Part shown: positions 47,120-58,569 of the stretch, piece by piece | Layout of the letters: each line of letters opens with the position of its first letter | Numbering within the stretch: position 1 is the first letter of the stretch | From: Sipunculus nudus | Lineage: Eukaryota > Annelida > Sipuncula > Golfingiida > Sipunculidae | Assembly: GCA_026874595.1 (NCBI GenBank) | Contig: CM049306.1 | Coordinates: 58,226,019 to 58,290,018, forward strand | Direction: 5' to 3' | DNA: 64,000 nucleotides | The notes under the pieces: model-generated | Told to the model about the DNA's origin: nothing | The model's database searches: none | The model's input: only the letters and a program-made list of their open reading frames with translations | Translations under genes and position numbers: made by a program

Positions 47120-48300
47120 TAGAAACATCCTGAACTTCCCTGAGATTGAAGTAATGCCTATATCTCTTTGGAGGAATGCCAACCCTGCTATCAGAGTGTA
47201 AAAAAATTTCAACCATGCGACCGTCCTTCTATGCAAGACTTTGGGTCATATTGTTGATATGGTTAAAGTATATTATTCGAGCGTTTGATTTAGAGAAAGT
47301 TTAAAAGAGTTTATTGATGTTTTAAATAAATATTTAACTTTAACAATTCCTTGAACTTGTTTCCGTTGTGAAGATAGGTCCCGATATTCCAATTAATATT
47401 TTCGACTCTCTAAACTTCATCCATTGCAAATGTTAATGGTTCAAGAGTGGTAACATTAATAGTGGGGGCACTGACTAACCGGGAATTCCTTCAGGGAATA
47501 CCTTCATTAACTACAAGTAAGTTTATAGGATGCTTGGTGTTTAGATCTCATAATCTTCAGCCAGTGTGCGCGAGTTTATCCTACTAAAGCGAGTCAGCCA
47601 CCCCATTACCTTATAAACTACAAACAATCGCTGGGTCTGCAGCTTTGGCCCGGTAACGGAGTGTTTCGCCTCTTCTCAAGCTTAGATTGGATCATATTTT
47701 CTGTCCGTTGTGTCAGCCTAACCCAATGATAGGAATAAGTGCATTTTGTGCTTTACGGTGTGCCGCTATGATGATTTAAGTGCTGCGACGGTTCGGCTTT
47801 ATTGCGTTAAAGAAGAGCCATAATATCTACACATCTGGCATAGTGTGGGCCCCGTTGCCCTGGTAATTGGGACCAGAGGGGTATGAAGGTTTTTTTCGTG
47901 TGTATGATGATGTTCTAGTTCCTTTACTGGTGGCTGCACACGTTGAAGTTGATACGTGATTCCCAATAAAAAAATGGTAACATATGAAATTTATAGCAAT
48001 ATTACAGAAAAATTTCCATCGGCAAACACTATCACATTTTAGTATGTAATGAGGGTTGCAGGGCGGGGGGAGGGTATGACAATCCCCTCTTCAAAACTTG
48101 GATATATTCATTATTTTTCATGGATCACTCCACGCGACCCCCCGTAATAAAAATTCTGCATGGTCACGACCATGGATTGCATCCCAAAAATGTTTTTGTG
48201 ACAATATTTTTAAACCCTGATGACTGCGAAGTTACAGCAGTTTGGTATTGATAGTAAAACCTGCAGTGTGATGAATGTCGGTGGCGTCAATTGATCTTCA
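47120..48300. other. Spacer with a GC-richer patch
   Basis: The patch at 47450-47900 is less AT-rich. It contains GTTGCCCTGGTAAT (47854-47867), one mismatch from an X-box. No recognised frame. It could be a conserved noncoding element. Confidence 0.3.
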
Positions 48301-48310
48301 AGTGTATGTT

Positions 48311-48325
48311 GGGGGGGGGGGGGGG
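48311..48325 (+). repeat. G15 homopolymer
   Basis: Fifteen G, followed 26 bases later by (TA)n. Confidence 0.9.
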
Positions 48326-48348
48326 ATCGCAGGCATGGGTTGGGAATA

Positions 48349-48351
<3 letters not shown>

Positions 48352-48411
<60 letters not shown>
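48352..48411. repeat. (TA)n microsatellite
   Basis: About 60 bases of TA. Confidence 0.97.
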
Positions 48412-48416
<5 letters not shown>

Positions 48417-48647
48417 TATTATCTGTATGACAAATTTCAAATATATTACTATAATTATAAGGTTTTTAAAACTAAGGTATTATGTTTCCAGTGTATGTTA
48501 ATTCTAAACAAGGTTTAGATGTATAGTATTTAATAGTAAACTAGGAAAAGAAACCAAAGTCTTTTTAATAAATAAATATTATTCTTTGAATATCAGGGGG
48601 ATGATAACATTGACCATCCTCCCTTGCTACAGAGTGGGGGATATATT

Positions 48648-48667
48648 CCCCCCCCCCCCCCCCCCCC
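48648..48667 (+). repeat. C20 homopolymer
   Basis: Twenty C in a row. Confidence 0.9.
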
Positions 48668-48669
48668 AG

Positions 48670-51320
48670 CCATACGTGGAAAAGAACAGGGACCTTTTCC
48701 ACAACGCGTTTATTAGAATGGGATTAGGTTTTAATAGAATTATTAGAATTGTGACGCCATAATGGTAACCATAGCGACACGGGGATGCTGCAGCTGTTAA
48801 GTCCTAAATATGACCTAAAATACGTGAATGCAGCAGATTCCTATTGCATTTTAATCTGGTACATCTAAAATTAAAAGAATTTACGGGCATATAAAATTTA
48901 ACATGCTATTTCAATAAGATTCTAATATGTTTATATCTAAATCTAAATAGGTATAGAGTGACGGTACTTGCACTATGAAGATTCGAAAATGCAGAATTCT
49001 TGTAGTAACGTTCGACAATTTGTTTTTAGGACATCGTTCCTGCATTAATATTTCTGTTTACGGATAGGTTACAGTACACAACTCATATTTCCAGATCCTC
49101 ATATAAGCAGGAATTTAAACCTGCTAAACCATGTTAACTTATTTCATTTAGATGATAAATATGCCACCATTTACCGTAAACTCTGTGTATTGTGTCAGAG
49201 AATCCAGGAAGATTAACAAATGGCATCAAATCACCAGGACCAGCTTTTTTACATTTAGTTCACTGAAATTGGTATTTCTTCGTGCTTCAACGCAAGGTAG
49301 CAAAGAATTATATATAGAATTTTGCTAGTATTGTCAAGTAGATTATTATTTTCAGTGTGCGGTTATTTGTGATATTTTAACGATTTTTAAGAAACGGTGG
49401 CTGCTTTTCTCATTCTGACCATTTCAAGAGATAAGAATCCAATTTCTATGAATATCAATCTTACTATAACGATAATCAGAATGGTGTGCATCGGACCATG
49501 AATCGAATCTTGAGATTGAATTTAGGGTCGCACTGTGGAATTTGTATACATTCACAGACCTTCAAATGCTACTCTTTAAAGAACATAATTTTCATATGGG
49601 ACCATTACCAACCTTCTGAGAAGAAATAAATACATATAAAACATTTGTAATACTGATTATTAAGGGCGTTAAGGTCAGGTTTTATTTGATCAAGGTTGGA
49701 GTATGCGCCTCATGAATAGCTACCGATATGAAAGGATGGTGAAACTAACCGGCGTCAAATACGGGTGAGTCATCCGTGCTCTGTAATACAGTCAACGCAC
49801 TTATAGGACCCACCAGTGAACGATGAACGGACAAAATTAATATATATCCAGTGCGCTGTTTGGTCGGGCTCTTTTTACTTTTTTCATTTGGCTGTTCATC
49901 GTAGTGAAAATATAGAGGCTTCATATAACCGCGTACAAAGCAGAGATGCATTTACCAATAGGTCATGCGTAAACTCAATTATCCGGGGAAGTTTGATATG
50001 TGTTCAAGAATTACATAATTCAGTATTTCAGTAAGATTAGCTGAATATAATTGCGTCAATTAATATGATTTACACACATATTAAAATAGACTTGCCGACG
50101 GATCTAAGAAGATCTGGTATGATCATATTAAATGGGTCAAGATGCGGCATAGGTCTTTGAACTCACATTTCCATTGTCTTCGAAAGGATGACATAAATTT
50201 TCCTGTCACGTTCTCAATATTTGTTTTCTTGCATTGCGCTATATTTATATACGACAGGTAACTACTTCAATACATTGTTGACACTAGTCAGTCAAAAGTC
50301 AATTTCCTTGGATCATTTGTTTTCAACGTATACTTGGTTGAGATTGCTTTCTTCTGTTCAAAGACGCCTCTGATAAAAAATGTTTGTAAAAGATATAGAA
50401 TGTAAGAGTAAAAGACGACTAATTCCCACGAGGTACCATCCTGCAACTGGCTCTATGTAGAGGAAGTAGTAGAAATTGATCTATTAACCAGCTGTATAGG
50501 CCCGGCTCAGACCGACATTTGATATCACTTTGAGGTAACTTAATACGCAGACTCAGCTGGGCAATCAGTACTTCAGGCCGTCCGTCCAGATTAAACATGA
50601 AACCATATAGCTGGAATATCAATCAGAGAATTTATTGAACGCAAGCTGAGCGCCGTGCAGCTTGTAATATATAGAAAGCTAATTTAATATGACCAGAGTG
50701 AAAAATTTATAGACTTGTTTAGTGTTTCCCGTGTTCAAGAAAGCAAAAGAGAGATAAAGATTGCTATATTATGGCGCCCTCTATTTTCTTTCTGTTTACA
50801 GTCAAGTGATCTATATACATACGTGCTTTGGCTCTGTTCTCAAGTTCGGATTTATTTATGTTTATTTTATAAACAGTGACCAAATGGTCAAGGAATAGAA
50901 AATTACACGAATGAACCACGGAGGGTCTTTTCCTCCCGATAAAATATTTTTTTCTTCGTGTCACTCATTTCATAAATAACGGTTCCCCTGATGTATTATG
51001 TACCCTCAAATAACAGCCCAATATTATTTATAGAGAGAACACTATAAGAGTCTATTATATGTCACATGATAAATGAACCAATTTTAATAGAAAGGCCAAT
51101 TACATGTGTAATATTGAGGAACCAATCAAATTGGCACCGAGGAGAACTACTCTGACATTATCTGGAGGAACTGATGACATAGATACATGAAAATGAAAAG
51201 CTATAATTTTAACCAGGAATGTTGCAAAAGTAAAAACTTGAGTATTATAATTCCAAGTCGTGGGGTTAAAACATCGTCTACAAAAAAGACAAATCAACTG
51301 AATGGTTAAATTCCTAAATC
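48670..51320. other. Spacer without recognised gene
   Basis: Short frames only. An X-box-like motif is at 48765. The 50400-50620 patch is GC-richer. Confidence 0.45.
48765..48778. promoter_or_regulatory. X-box-like motif
   Basis: GTAACCATAGCGAC, one mismatch from GTNRCC-NN-RGYAAC. Confidence 0.3.
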
Positions 51321-51327
51321 AATTTTG

Positions 51328-51329
<2 letters not shown>

Positions 51330-51386
<57 letters not shown>
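51330..51386. repeat. (TA)n microsatellite
   Basis: About 57 bases of TA. It meets a CAGTAGAGCGCCG transposon-like end with no gap. Confidence 0.97.
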
Positions 51387-51389
<3 letters not shown>

Positions 51390-51475
51390 TAGAGCGCCGT
51401 TTTTCCGAAAGCATCGGGGGACAAGCTTTTTGTTGGTAAAAACGAACATTCGGAAATGCGGACAAGGGTCTAGCG
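51387..51475 (+). mobile_element. pogo/Tigger-like terminal sequence
   Basis: After TATATA the sequence begins CAGTAGAGCGCCGTTTTTCCGAA, later AACATTCGGAAATGCGGAC. CAGTR.R...CGTTnnTCCGAA with an internal complementary CGGA segment is the pattern of pogo/Tigger ends, which use TA target sites. No matching right end or transposase frame was found downstream. Two diverged stretches, with AC.TGGTGTTTC, then CGTAATTGA and GAC, occur at about 51525 and 51700. Confidence 0.45.
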
Positions 51476-52995
51476 GCAAGTTAGTACGACAGTTAATGAT
51501 TAACTTAATGCCATTTTACCCGAAAAACACGGTGTTTCTTTTCGATATTCGTAATTGACGACCTGGACGTATAGAAAATATTGGATTATTGCAGAGCATA
51601 ATTGGCAAAGATAAGCCTAACATGCTTTAAGGATACGTGCGTGCTCTTTTTTTCATCAAATTTACTGGAGGGAAAGGTCAAATGACATCGCCAAGGAACA
51701 TGGTGTTTCTGATCGGTCTACGTAATTGAAGACGGGGACATTTAAAACCTGCTCGAGCACAAGCGTTTAATGAATTATACCTCACCAATGCTGATGCGAG
51801 TAAACTGCTCAGTTATTTGGCATGACATCCTGTTCCAAGCCGACGAACTATGCAGCTTGAGAACAAAGGAGATGTGATTGATAACACACAAGTGCTCTTG
51901 GAAAAACTGCTCAGTTGCTTGCTAGGGGTACAGGGGTAGCCCCCCTAAATCACCCCCCCCCCCCCTCTATTTACCCCTTGACATTCATACTTGACCCCAG
52001 AAGGGACTGTTTTGTGGAAGCTTGGGATATAGACACAGATGAGACGGAAACGCTATGGCTGGTTGCCAGTGACGACAGACAAATAAAGGATGGCTACCGG
52101 CCCGGCTTGAATATCATGAATACAAATTAGATCAACAGCCTCTTATCATGACTGGTATCAAATTCATAATAATCATATTGCTGACACAATTATCCATAAC
52201 AGCTTACAAACTGCCGCATTTACATTTAATAATTCAATTTTAAATTTAAGGTCGTCGTTGGTTGCACTACTGCACTTAATGTCTCATATCCAGTTTACTT
52301 GGGATATGGACGGATTAGGCATAATGTTGGAGTGATATGAATTATAAAGCTGCTCAAAGAACGCTAATGATGGAAATATAAAAACTCGAACAGGCAAAAC
52401 AAATAATAATTGTTAAGGTAAGTTGTGATAATATTCTGCTTATTTTTACTGACTGAGTTTTGCATTAACCGAAAACCCCTAAAAGTTCGTCTATTACAAT
52501 AGATACCATGATTTTAATTTTAAAGCAAGACTCAACATTAACATTCTTTTGATTGTTCATGGCAGGAGCGAAACGGGCGGGGGGGGGGGGGGGGCTTTGT
52601 CGACAATACTGCTTTTTGTTTAAGCTCTATTTTTAGTTCTTTTACTTTTCTAGGCTTTCTCTGGTGTAGTGTAACCTCACGCTGATGTCGCGCCCAGGGC
52701 TCATGGATTAAGAAACATGCTTGCGTAAGTCACATGTCATGTCACTTTAAAGACACGCTTCTTGCATAGCGGTTGTGGTATTAGCAAAAACAAATTACAT
52801 CGTTCTGACCTAATAACACCGTTATCATGGCTACCAGGTCACGAACGACTACGAGCAACCTTTATTTTTGTTTTATTTTTTGTTACACTAATGGAGACAT
52901 ACGATTTCTTATAAACAGTCTCAGAAGTTGATTACCATTTCAACAGCTTGATAGTACGGAAGTGTATTGCTGCCACCTGGTAATGAAAAATAAAT
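51476..52995. other. Spacer with C13 and G16 homopolymers
   Basis: C13 at 51953-51965 and G16 at 52579-52594. No gene recognised. Confidence 0.45.
52579..52594 (+). repeat. G16 homopolymer
   Basis: Sixteen G after AACGGGC. Confidence 0.9.
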
Positions 52996-53018
52996 TATTA
53001 TACTATTGTACGAACAAG

Positions 53019-53127
53019 ATATTATCTCGTACGTACGACATATTATCTCGTATACGTACGACATAATATCTCCTACGAACGACATATTATCTCGTACGTA
53101 CGACATATTATCTCGTACGTACGACAT
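53019..53127 (+). repeat. Five 21-bp units with palindromic core CGTACGTACG
   Basis: Five units of 21 bases (one of 23), ATATTATCT followed by a CGTACGTACG core and ACAT. The third unit is degenerate. The array is flanked by TGAAAAATAAATTATTA on the left and CATGAAAAATC on the right. Unit length, copy number, a two-fold symmetric core and GAAAAAT flanks all repeat the arm design of the foldback element at 26180, though the core sequence differs. The 7-residue-period frame across it (DILSRTY and similar) is a by-product. Confidence 0.9.
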
Positions 53128-53188
53128 GAAAAATCTTACGGACCTGATTCACAGACTAGACGACATGCCAACAGATATATGTATAAAC

Positions 53189-53192
<4 letters not shown>

Positions 53193-53247
<55 letters not shown>
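53193..53247. repeat. (TA)n(TG)n microsatellite
   Basis: About 48 bases of TA followed by four TG units. Confidence 0.97.
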
Positions 53248-53248
<1 letters not shown>

Positions 53249-53259
53249 TAAATAATGTT

Positions 53260-54120
53260 TTCATAGTAACTATTTCTCCACCTCCTTGCAAACCGCTGGA
53301 CCACTGTTGAAACGAACACACACACTCACATATATTTATTTATTTAATGTATATATTTAAATGCTATTCGATTTATCATTTTTTTTTGTCCAGGTTTCTT
53401 AAATATTTCAAGGAAGCGAAATATTTCAAATCGATCTCTGACAGTCATATACTCGTTTTTTTAGATAGGTGATTTAATTCTGTTAGCAGTGTATGATGTT
53501 ATAATAGTGAGCCTGTCATAATGTTAATATTAAACAAATATTGAAAGAAGGGCTCGGACAAGGGGTACAGCTCTCAAATAGACTGATTTTAAGTAATTGA
53601 GAATGGATATTTGTGAGGCAGGTTTCTAATATTCTGAACTGATACGTCTAAGAACTAGATTTATGACCTAACGCACCGTGTAGTTAATCTTTTAAACTAT
53701 TTAATGCCTATACAGCCATTGATATGATTGGTGGGTAGCTGAACAGTCGACTTCTCATTTTTATTGGGTGCGTATAATTTTTATTTTGAACAAAATTATA
53801 AAAAAAAAACAAATATTAAAAAATTACCACTTATGGACATATACGATTAATCTGTGACAGAAGAATACGAAATTCTAATACAAGTCTTTTCCTCATATGT
53901 CAGGCTGAAGTGGTGGGAAAAACTACACGTCAGATTTGTCTAATTTTCGGATAAAATTATATCTTATAATTGGTACATGTACGTGTTACTCGCCCTACAG
54001 TAACGGCATAAAGTTCATCTTATGGGATCAAGCACTGTGTTTCATAATATATGAATCATGAATCTCTGCTCATGGGCATATCTGGATAACAGAACCTCTA
54101 TAAGTGTCTTTTAAGTATTT
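53260..54120. other. AT-rich spacer
   Basis: Nothing recognised. Confidence 0.5.
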
Positions 54121-54128
54121 ACATAAAA

Positions 54129-54543
54129 ACGCCGGGTGACCAGAGGAAAGATCTTGGTCGCGCACACGCGACAATTATAAAAAAAGAGAAGAAACATAAA
54201 AGAAGAAAAACCAAGAGAAGCTTGAAAACCCTTGATTTGTGAAGTTATGCGGTACCACCACAAGGTGGCGTGAGCGCTGTTTTTCTCGTTTCTAAATTCA
54301 TTTCCATTTACAATTTGCCAATAAAGCATAGGAATACCCCGCAAGTAACCATAAATAATTGTGTTCCTTGCACATGGCTGGGTATTTTATCTGGTCAAAA
54401 AAAAACCTCTGATAGACAATACATGTATTACTAATGACATTAATATTATCCACATGCTGAGCAATTCTAACACAGCGCTGGAAATATAGCCCAAGGCTTT
54501 CAGTCTTTTCACACACACTCACACACACACATGCACACACACA

Positions 54544-54619
<76 letters not shown>

Positions 54620-54930
54620 TGCCGATTTAATAGTAGAGAGTTTAAATGAAAAAAAAACCTATTTACATTTCACATAAAAGGTATATTCCGTAAAATGTAT
54701 TACGATATCTTTCAATATTTCGTTCTAAAACTCCTGTATACAAGTGGAAAAACTGTACCGGGTGCGATGAATGTAGAAAAAAAACAGCGCTAACGACACT
54801 TGGTGATTGCAAAAATCAACTTCACAAATCAAGGTTTTTCAAGCTTTTTTGTGCGTTTCTTCTTTCATGTTTCTTCTCTTTTTTATGTTGTCGTGTGTGC
54901 TAGACTAAGATCTTGCTTCTGGCACGCGGT
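54129..54930. mobile_element. Foldback structure with ~165-bp inverted arms
   Basis: The left arm (54129-54300) and right arm (about 54768-54930) are inverted copies. They share CCAGA.G.AAGATCTT, then GCACAC.CGACAA and AAAAAAGAGAAGAAACAT, then AGCTTGAAAA.CCTTGATTTG, and GAGCGCTGTTTTT or a close variant. The ~470-bp loop holds no frame of note and a compound (CA)(TA)(GA) microsatellite. No clear flanking duplication was seen, so the ends may be degraded. The interior has no transposase. It is probably a non-autonomous foldback or miniature element. Confidence 0.75.
54513..54616. repeat. Compound (CA)n(TA)n(GA)n microsatellite
   Basis: CA-type repeats with a few interruptions to about 54543, TA to 54568, GA to 54616. 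It lies inside the loop of the 54129-54930 structure. Confidence 0.97.
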
Positions 54931-54939
54931 CTTGTTATA

Positions 54940-56865
54940 GTAAACAGTCACAGGTTCACTCTGTTTACTCATACACATATATAGAACCATAATGACGTAT
55001 AAAACTGGTAAATAAGATATTTAACCCCGTGTATCGGCATGGATGTGTAATTTCAGCAGCCAAGGTTTGTTGAGCGTCATGAGCCATAACATTTATTTTA
55101 CTGTACTTACATTCGCCATCTTTCTGCTAATCGAATAAGGAAATATAAATATTAGACGTGGGCATTAGCGCTATGAAAGAATATACTTTAACGAAATTCA
55201 ATGAGATTTTTTAGAGAAAAAAATAATAATAACAACCTGTAGTTTCTTGAGTTTTAAATCCCGAATGAGGCATAGCTTAAATTGCATTTGGATATGAGTC
55301 CTCAGTTATATAGTTATTCATAATTTTCTCTTATGACCATAATATTATATTTGAAACTATAGATATTCTGTTTTTGTCCAAGATGGTATTTCTGGTCAAA
55401 AATGTAGGTGTCAACAACTAACTTAGTGTGAAGCGTATACTATTACTATAACTTTTAAATTAGGATTGGTAATTCTAGAACTATATTGTACTGAACAAGA
55501 AAGGAAAATAGATAATTTCCTTAAACGAAAAATACATTATAAGGATTTCCTGTAAGAATTTAATCAAAATATGTGAAAACCGTCTCTTTGCTTGTGACAA
55601 GTTAAGCCTGACACGGGATTAATCAGTTTTATGTAATTTAAAGACGTAATATTATACAACAGCTTATTTCATCTACATGTGTTTTAGTCACTAGATAGAA
55701 TATAGTACACTAAAATAATCTACACTCACGGTTTGATAGATAAATGATTTATACATTTTTTTTATACTTTTATTGAACAAAAATTTAAATAGAATAACAC
55801 AAGAATTCCATTGTTTTTTATCACAGAGAATGGTAAAACAGAAAATAGTATGTCCGATCTGTCACAGGCTGGTTTAAAATGAAAATGCTAATTAATCCAC
55901 GTTGCCTTTGTGACGTCACAGTGACGTTGATCTTACCTATGCATGAATACGTGGCGACTCGTGATAGAGTGAATGTTAGTAACACTGAGAAGCAAGAGTT
56001 ATCCTTTTCCGTCGATTTTGTTTCTGTTTGTTCACAGGATATTTGAAAAACGCTTCGTTGAACTGCATGTAACATACAAATTGGTAGTGTGATTAAAGTG
56101 ATTATATTTTGGTGTAAATCGCTGAGCATATAATTTCATAATGGGGTTTGTCAAGGGCTCATTCAGGATTTAAGAAAAAAAGGGTGTCCATGCAACCCAG
56201 GAGGACTGAGGAAAACCCTAAAAAATGGAAAAGGTGTGGTCCAGGCCGAAAAAAAATGGTCTAAATCTTTTTAAAAAGTTTGCGGCGGCAAAAAAAAAGT
56301 GAGTGTCTGTGTGTGTTGGGGGGGGGGGGAGGGGGAGGAGGAACGGGCTCCCTGCCTGTTCAGATTGTATGGATTGGTCGCATGAGACCTTACGGAGTAG
56401 CCAGAGAAGGGACAGAAAGGCAACAGACGTTGCCCTTAGAACTGGCGCTTAACCAAACGATGCCGGCCTTAGAACGGACGGACGGTCAACACACGGCGGT
56501 CCCCGATAACAAATAACTGGAGTTTCTTCAACCTCGGTGTATGAAAGATTACAAGATCGCACATGAAACAAATGTATTAGGTGATGAAACGCATCATCAT
56601 ATTTCATTATTGTTGGGAGTCTATTAATCCCTTGGTAGTTAATTATTGACACTGAAAACACCGAACGAAAAGAGTTCTGCCCCAAAACGACGTTTAGGTA
56701 TTAAACTGAGGCTTTATCAGGCCGGTGTATATTAACGGATGAGTGGTAGATGACTGATACTGCATTTCATTACAAGTTCATTTTCTTTTCATTATAAATT
56801 AATTCGAATAAATGTATATATCTTTATCGGCCACAGATTGACAACTTTTTCTCTTACGGCAGGTA
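54940..56865. other. Spacer with a GC-richer patch
   Basis: No gene recognised. The patch near 56280-56520 is GC-richer, begins with G12-A-G5 (56318-56335), and has unrecognised frames on both strands. Confidence 0.45.
56318..56335 (+). repeat. G12-A-G5 tract
   Basis: A near-continuous G run preceded by GTGTGTGTT. Confidence 0.9.
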
Positions 56866-56867
56866 TA

Positions 56868-56921
56868 TAATACATTGTACAAAGAAATAATCATTAATAC
56901 ATTGTACAAAGGAATAATCAT
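56868..56921 (+). repeat. 27-bp tandem duplication
   Basis: TAATACATTGTACAAAG, then RAATAATCAT, twice in register with one difference. Confidence 0.95.
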
Positions 56922-56929
56922 TAATAATT

Positions 56930-57428
56930 CTGATTCTTTCGAAGCGAAGCTATCAAATTGCGCCTCTTATTCACGACCTTGCAAAATAGGTTGAGGTAAA
57001 AAAGACTAATCTATCAAATGTGAGTATTACCCTGACCAAAGACCAGTTTTTGAAAATCAATCTTGTTTGATGCCTCGGCTAAAAAAATAATTAAAAAAAA
57101 TGAAATTAATTTCGTCGATTGTTTTGCACTCCGGGGACTTAAGACAGCGCCCCACGGAAATATAAATATCTGGAACCAAATACCGATGTAAAAAATAAAA
57201 TGATTAACTCCTTTTATCCTTCCCTTCGTACCAAGGGGATTCTAAAAGACCAATTATTAAGTTATTAACCATTAACCTCTCAGAGTATTAATGAACCCAG
57301 CTCATTTTGTATATCGGTCTAAGTCGATACGTCACGCCGATTCGGTTTGCGATATGTTTTGCATGTTGTGTTGTCGTAACGTATTACTCTATTGATGAAA
57401 AGCAATTCGTTTGTGGCCTACGCCATTA
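56930..57428. other. Spacer
   Basis: Nothing recognised. Confidence 0.45.
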
Positions 57429-57429
57429 G

Positions 57430-57565
57430 GGTATGCTTTCATCCCCGTCCGTTCGTGTGTTTGTGTGTTTATTTACAATATAACTCGCGCAAAAATTAAC
57501 GGAATCTCATGACATTTTCAAAGCATTTCGGTAACTGGCCAATGAAGAATCAACGTTGATCCGGC
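57430..57565 (+). repeat. Dispersed repeat, copy B
   Basis: CCCCGTCCGTTCGTGTGT, then GTTTATTT, AACTCGCGCAAAAATTAACGG, GCATTTCGGTAACTGGCCAATGA, AGAATC and GTTGATCCGGC. The landmarks are in the same order as copy A at 12061. The CCGTCCGTTCGTGTGTTTGT lead and the AACTC.CGCAAAAA.TAACGGA step are typical of the cross-phylum repeat described under copy A. Confidence 0.5.
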
Positions 57566-57569
57566 AGTG

Positions 57570-58285
57570 TTGATCATATATTAAAATATCTGTGTATAGC
57601 TCGAAATGATCGGTCATTTTAATTTTAAAATAGTTGTCTTGCGAAAACAATTGAAAAACTTTCCATGTTATATCCATTTTGATTGAAGCACGATATTATT
57701 ACAACAGTTCATAAATAAGAAACGCTTTATAATCAAATGTTTTAATGATAAAAAAATCAAGTGTAATACAATATGTGTTGTAGGTGAACGGGCTGCCCGT
57801 TCCCTCCTCTGGGTCTAGCACATGCCTGGTTCTCGTGAAAGGTTCTGAGGAAGAGGCCGGGTAATGGAATGAAGACTTGACTACAACCGTCAGGTCAGTC
57901 AACAAGACTGATGATCGTGACCAGTTGTAAAATATAAGCTAAAAAACCTGAACATTAGGAAAGAGGAAATGGAGGCAAAACAGTATAAAACCGGTGTGAT
58001 GAAAGAAGCGATCGGCCCACTGTTGCCTTAGAGACGGCCGCACCTCGAGAATGGAGGTCACAAATATCACGTTCTGAAATAACGCAACGAATATGTTGCC
58101 GAACACTCTGGCGTGACACGGGCGTGATGGGCTCTTTCTTTTCTATGGACAAGTGATGGAGCGAAAGTTTTAACGGGTTATTACCTCATCGAAGGAGGTC
58201 ATGTTTTCAATCATGACTGGTCGGTTTTCTGTTATTAATTTTTTAGCGTACCCGGACAAGGCACAGCGAACAGCAGCTAACTTAC
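57570..58285. other. Spacer with GC-richer patch
   Basis: At 57770-58150 G+C rises and two minus-strand frames of 65-68 codons are open (57699-57905, 57955-58152). Neither matches a family I know. Confidence 0.3.
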
Positions 58286-58289
58286 TCCT

Positions 58290-58560
58290 TAATCTTTATC
58301 AGTATGCCTACTAGTAATTAATGCATGTAAAATGTCCCTTCTGAACTAACATAATCATTAAATTTTTATTAGTATAAGTATTTTATGAAAAGTCACTTCT
58401 GAACTGACCTTATCTTTAAAATTCTTATCAGTATTAGTTAAACAAGAAAAGTCAATTCTGAGAAACTAATATTTAAATTGTAATCAATGCATAAAGAGTC
58501 ACTTGTAAACTTATGTATAACTGTCACTGGCCTTCATTTCAAAATTCTTATTACTGGTTA
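58290..58560 (+). repeat. Degenerate ~60-bp minisatellite, about four copies
   Basis: TTATCAGTAT or TTATTAGTAT recurs at about 58304, 58364 and 58423, each followed about 30 bases later by GTC.CTTCTGAACT or a variant. A fourth, weaker unit ends near 58560. Confidence 0.8.
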
Positions 58561-58569
58561 TTTTTACCT

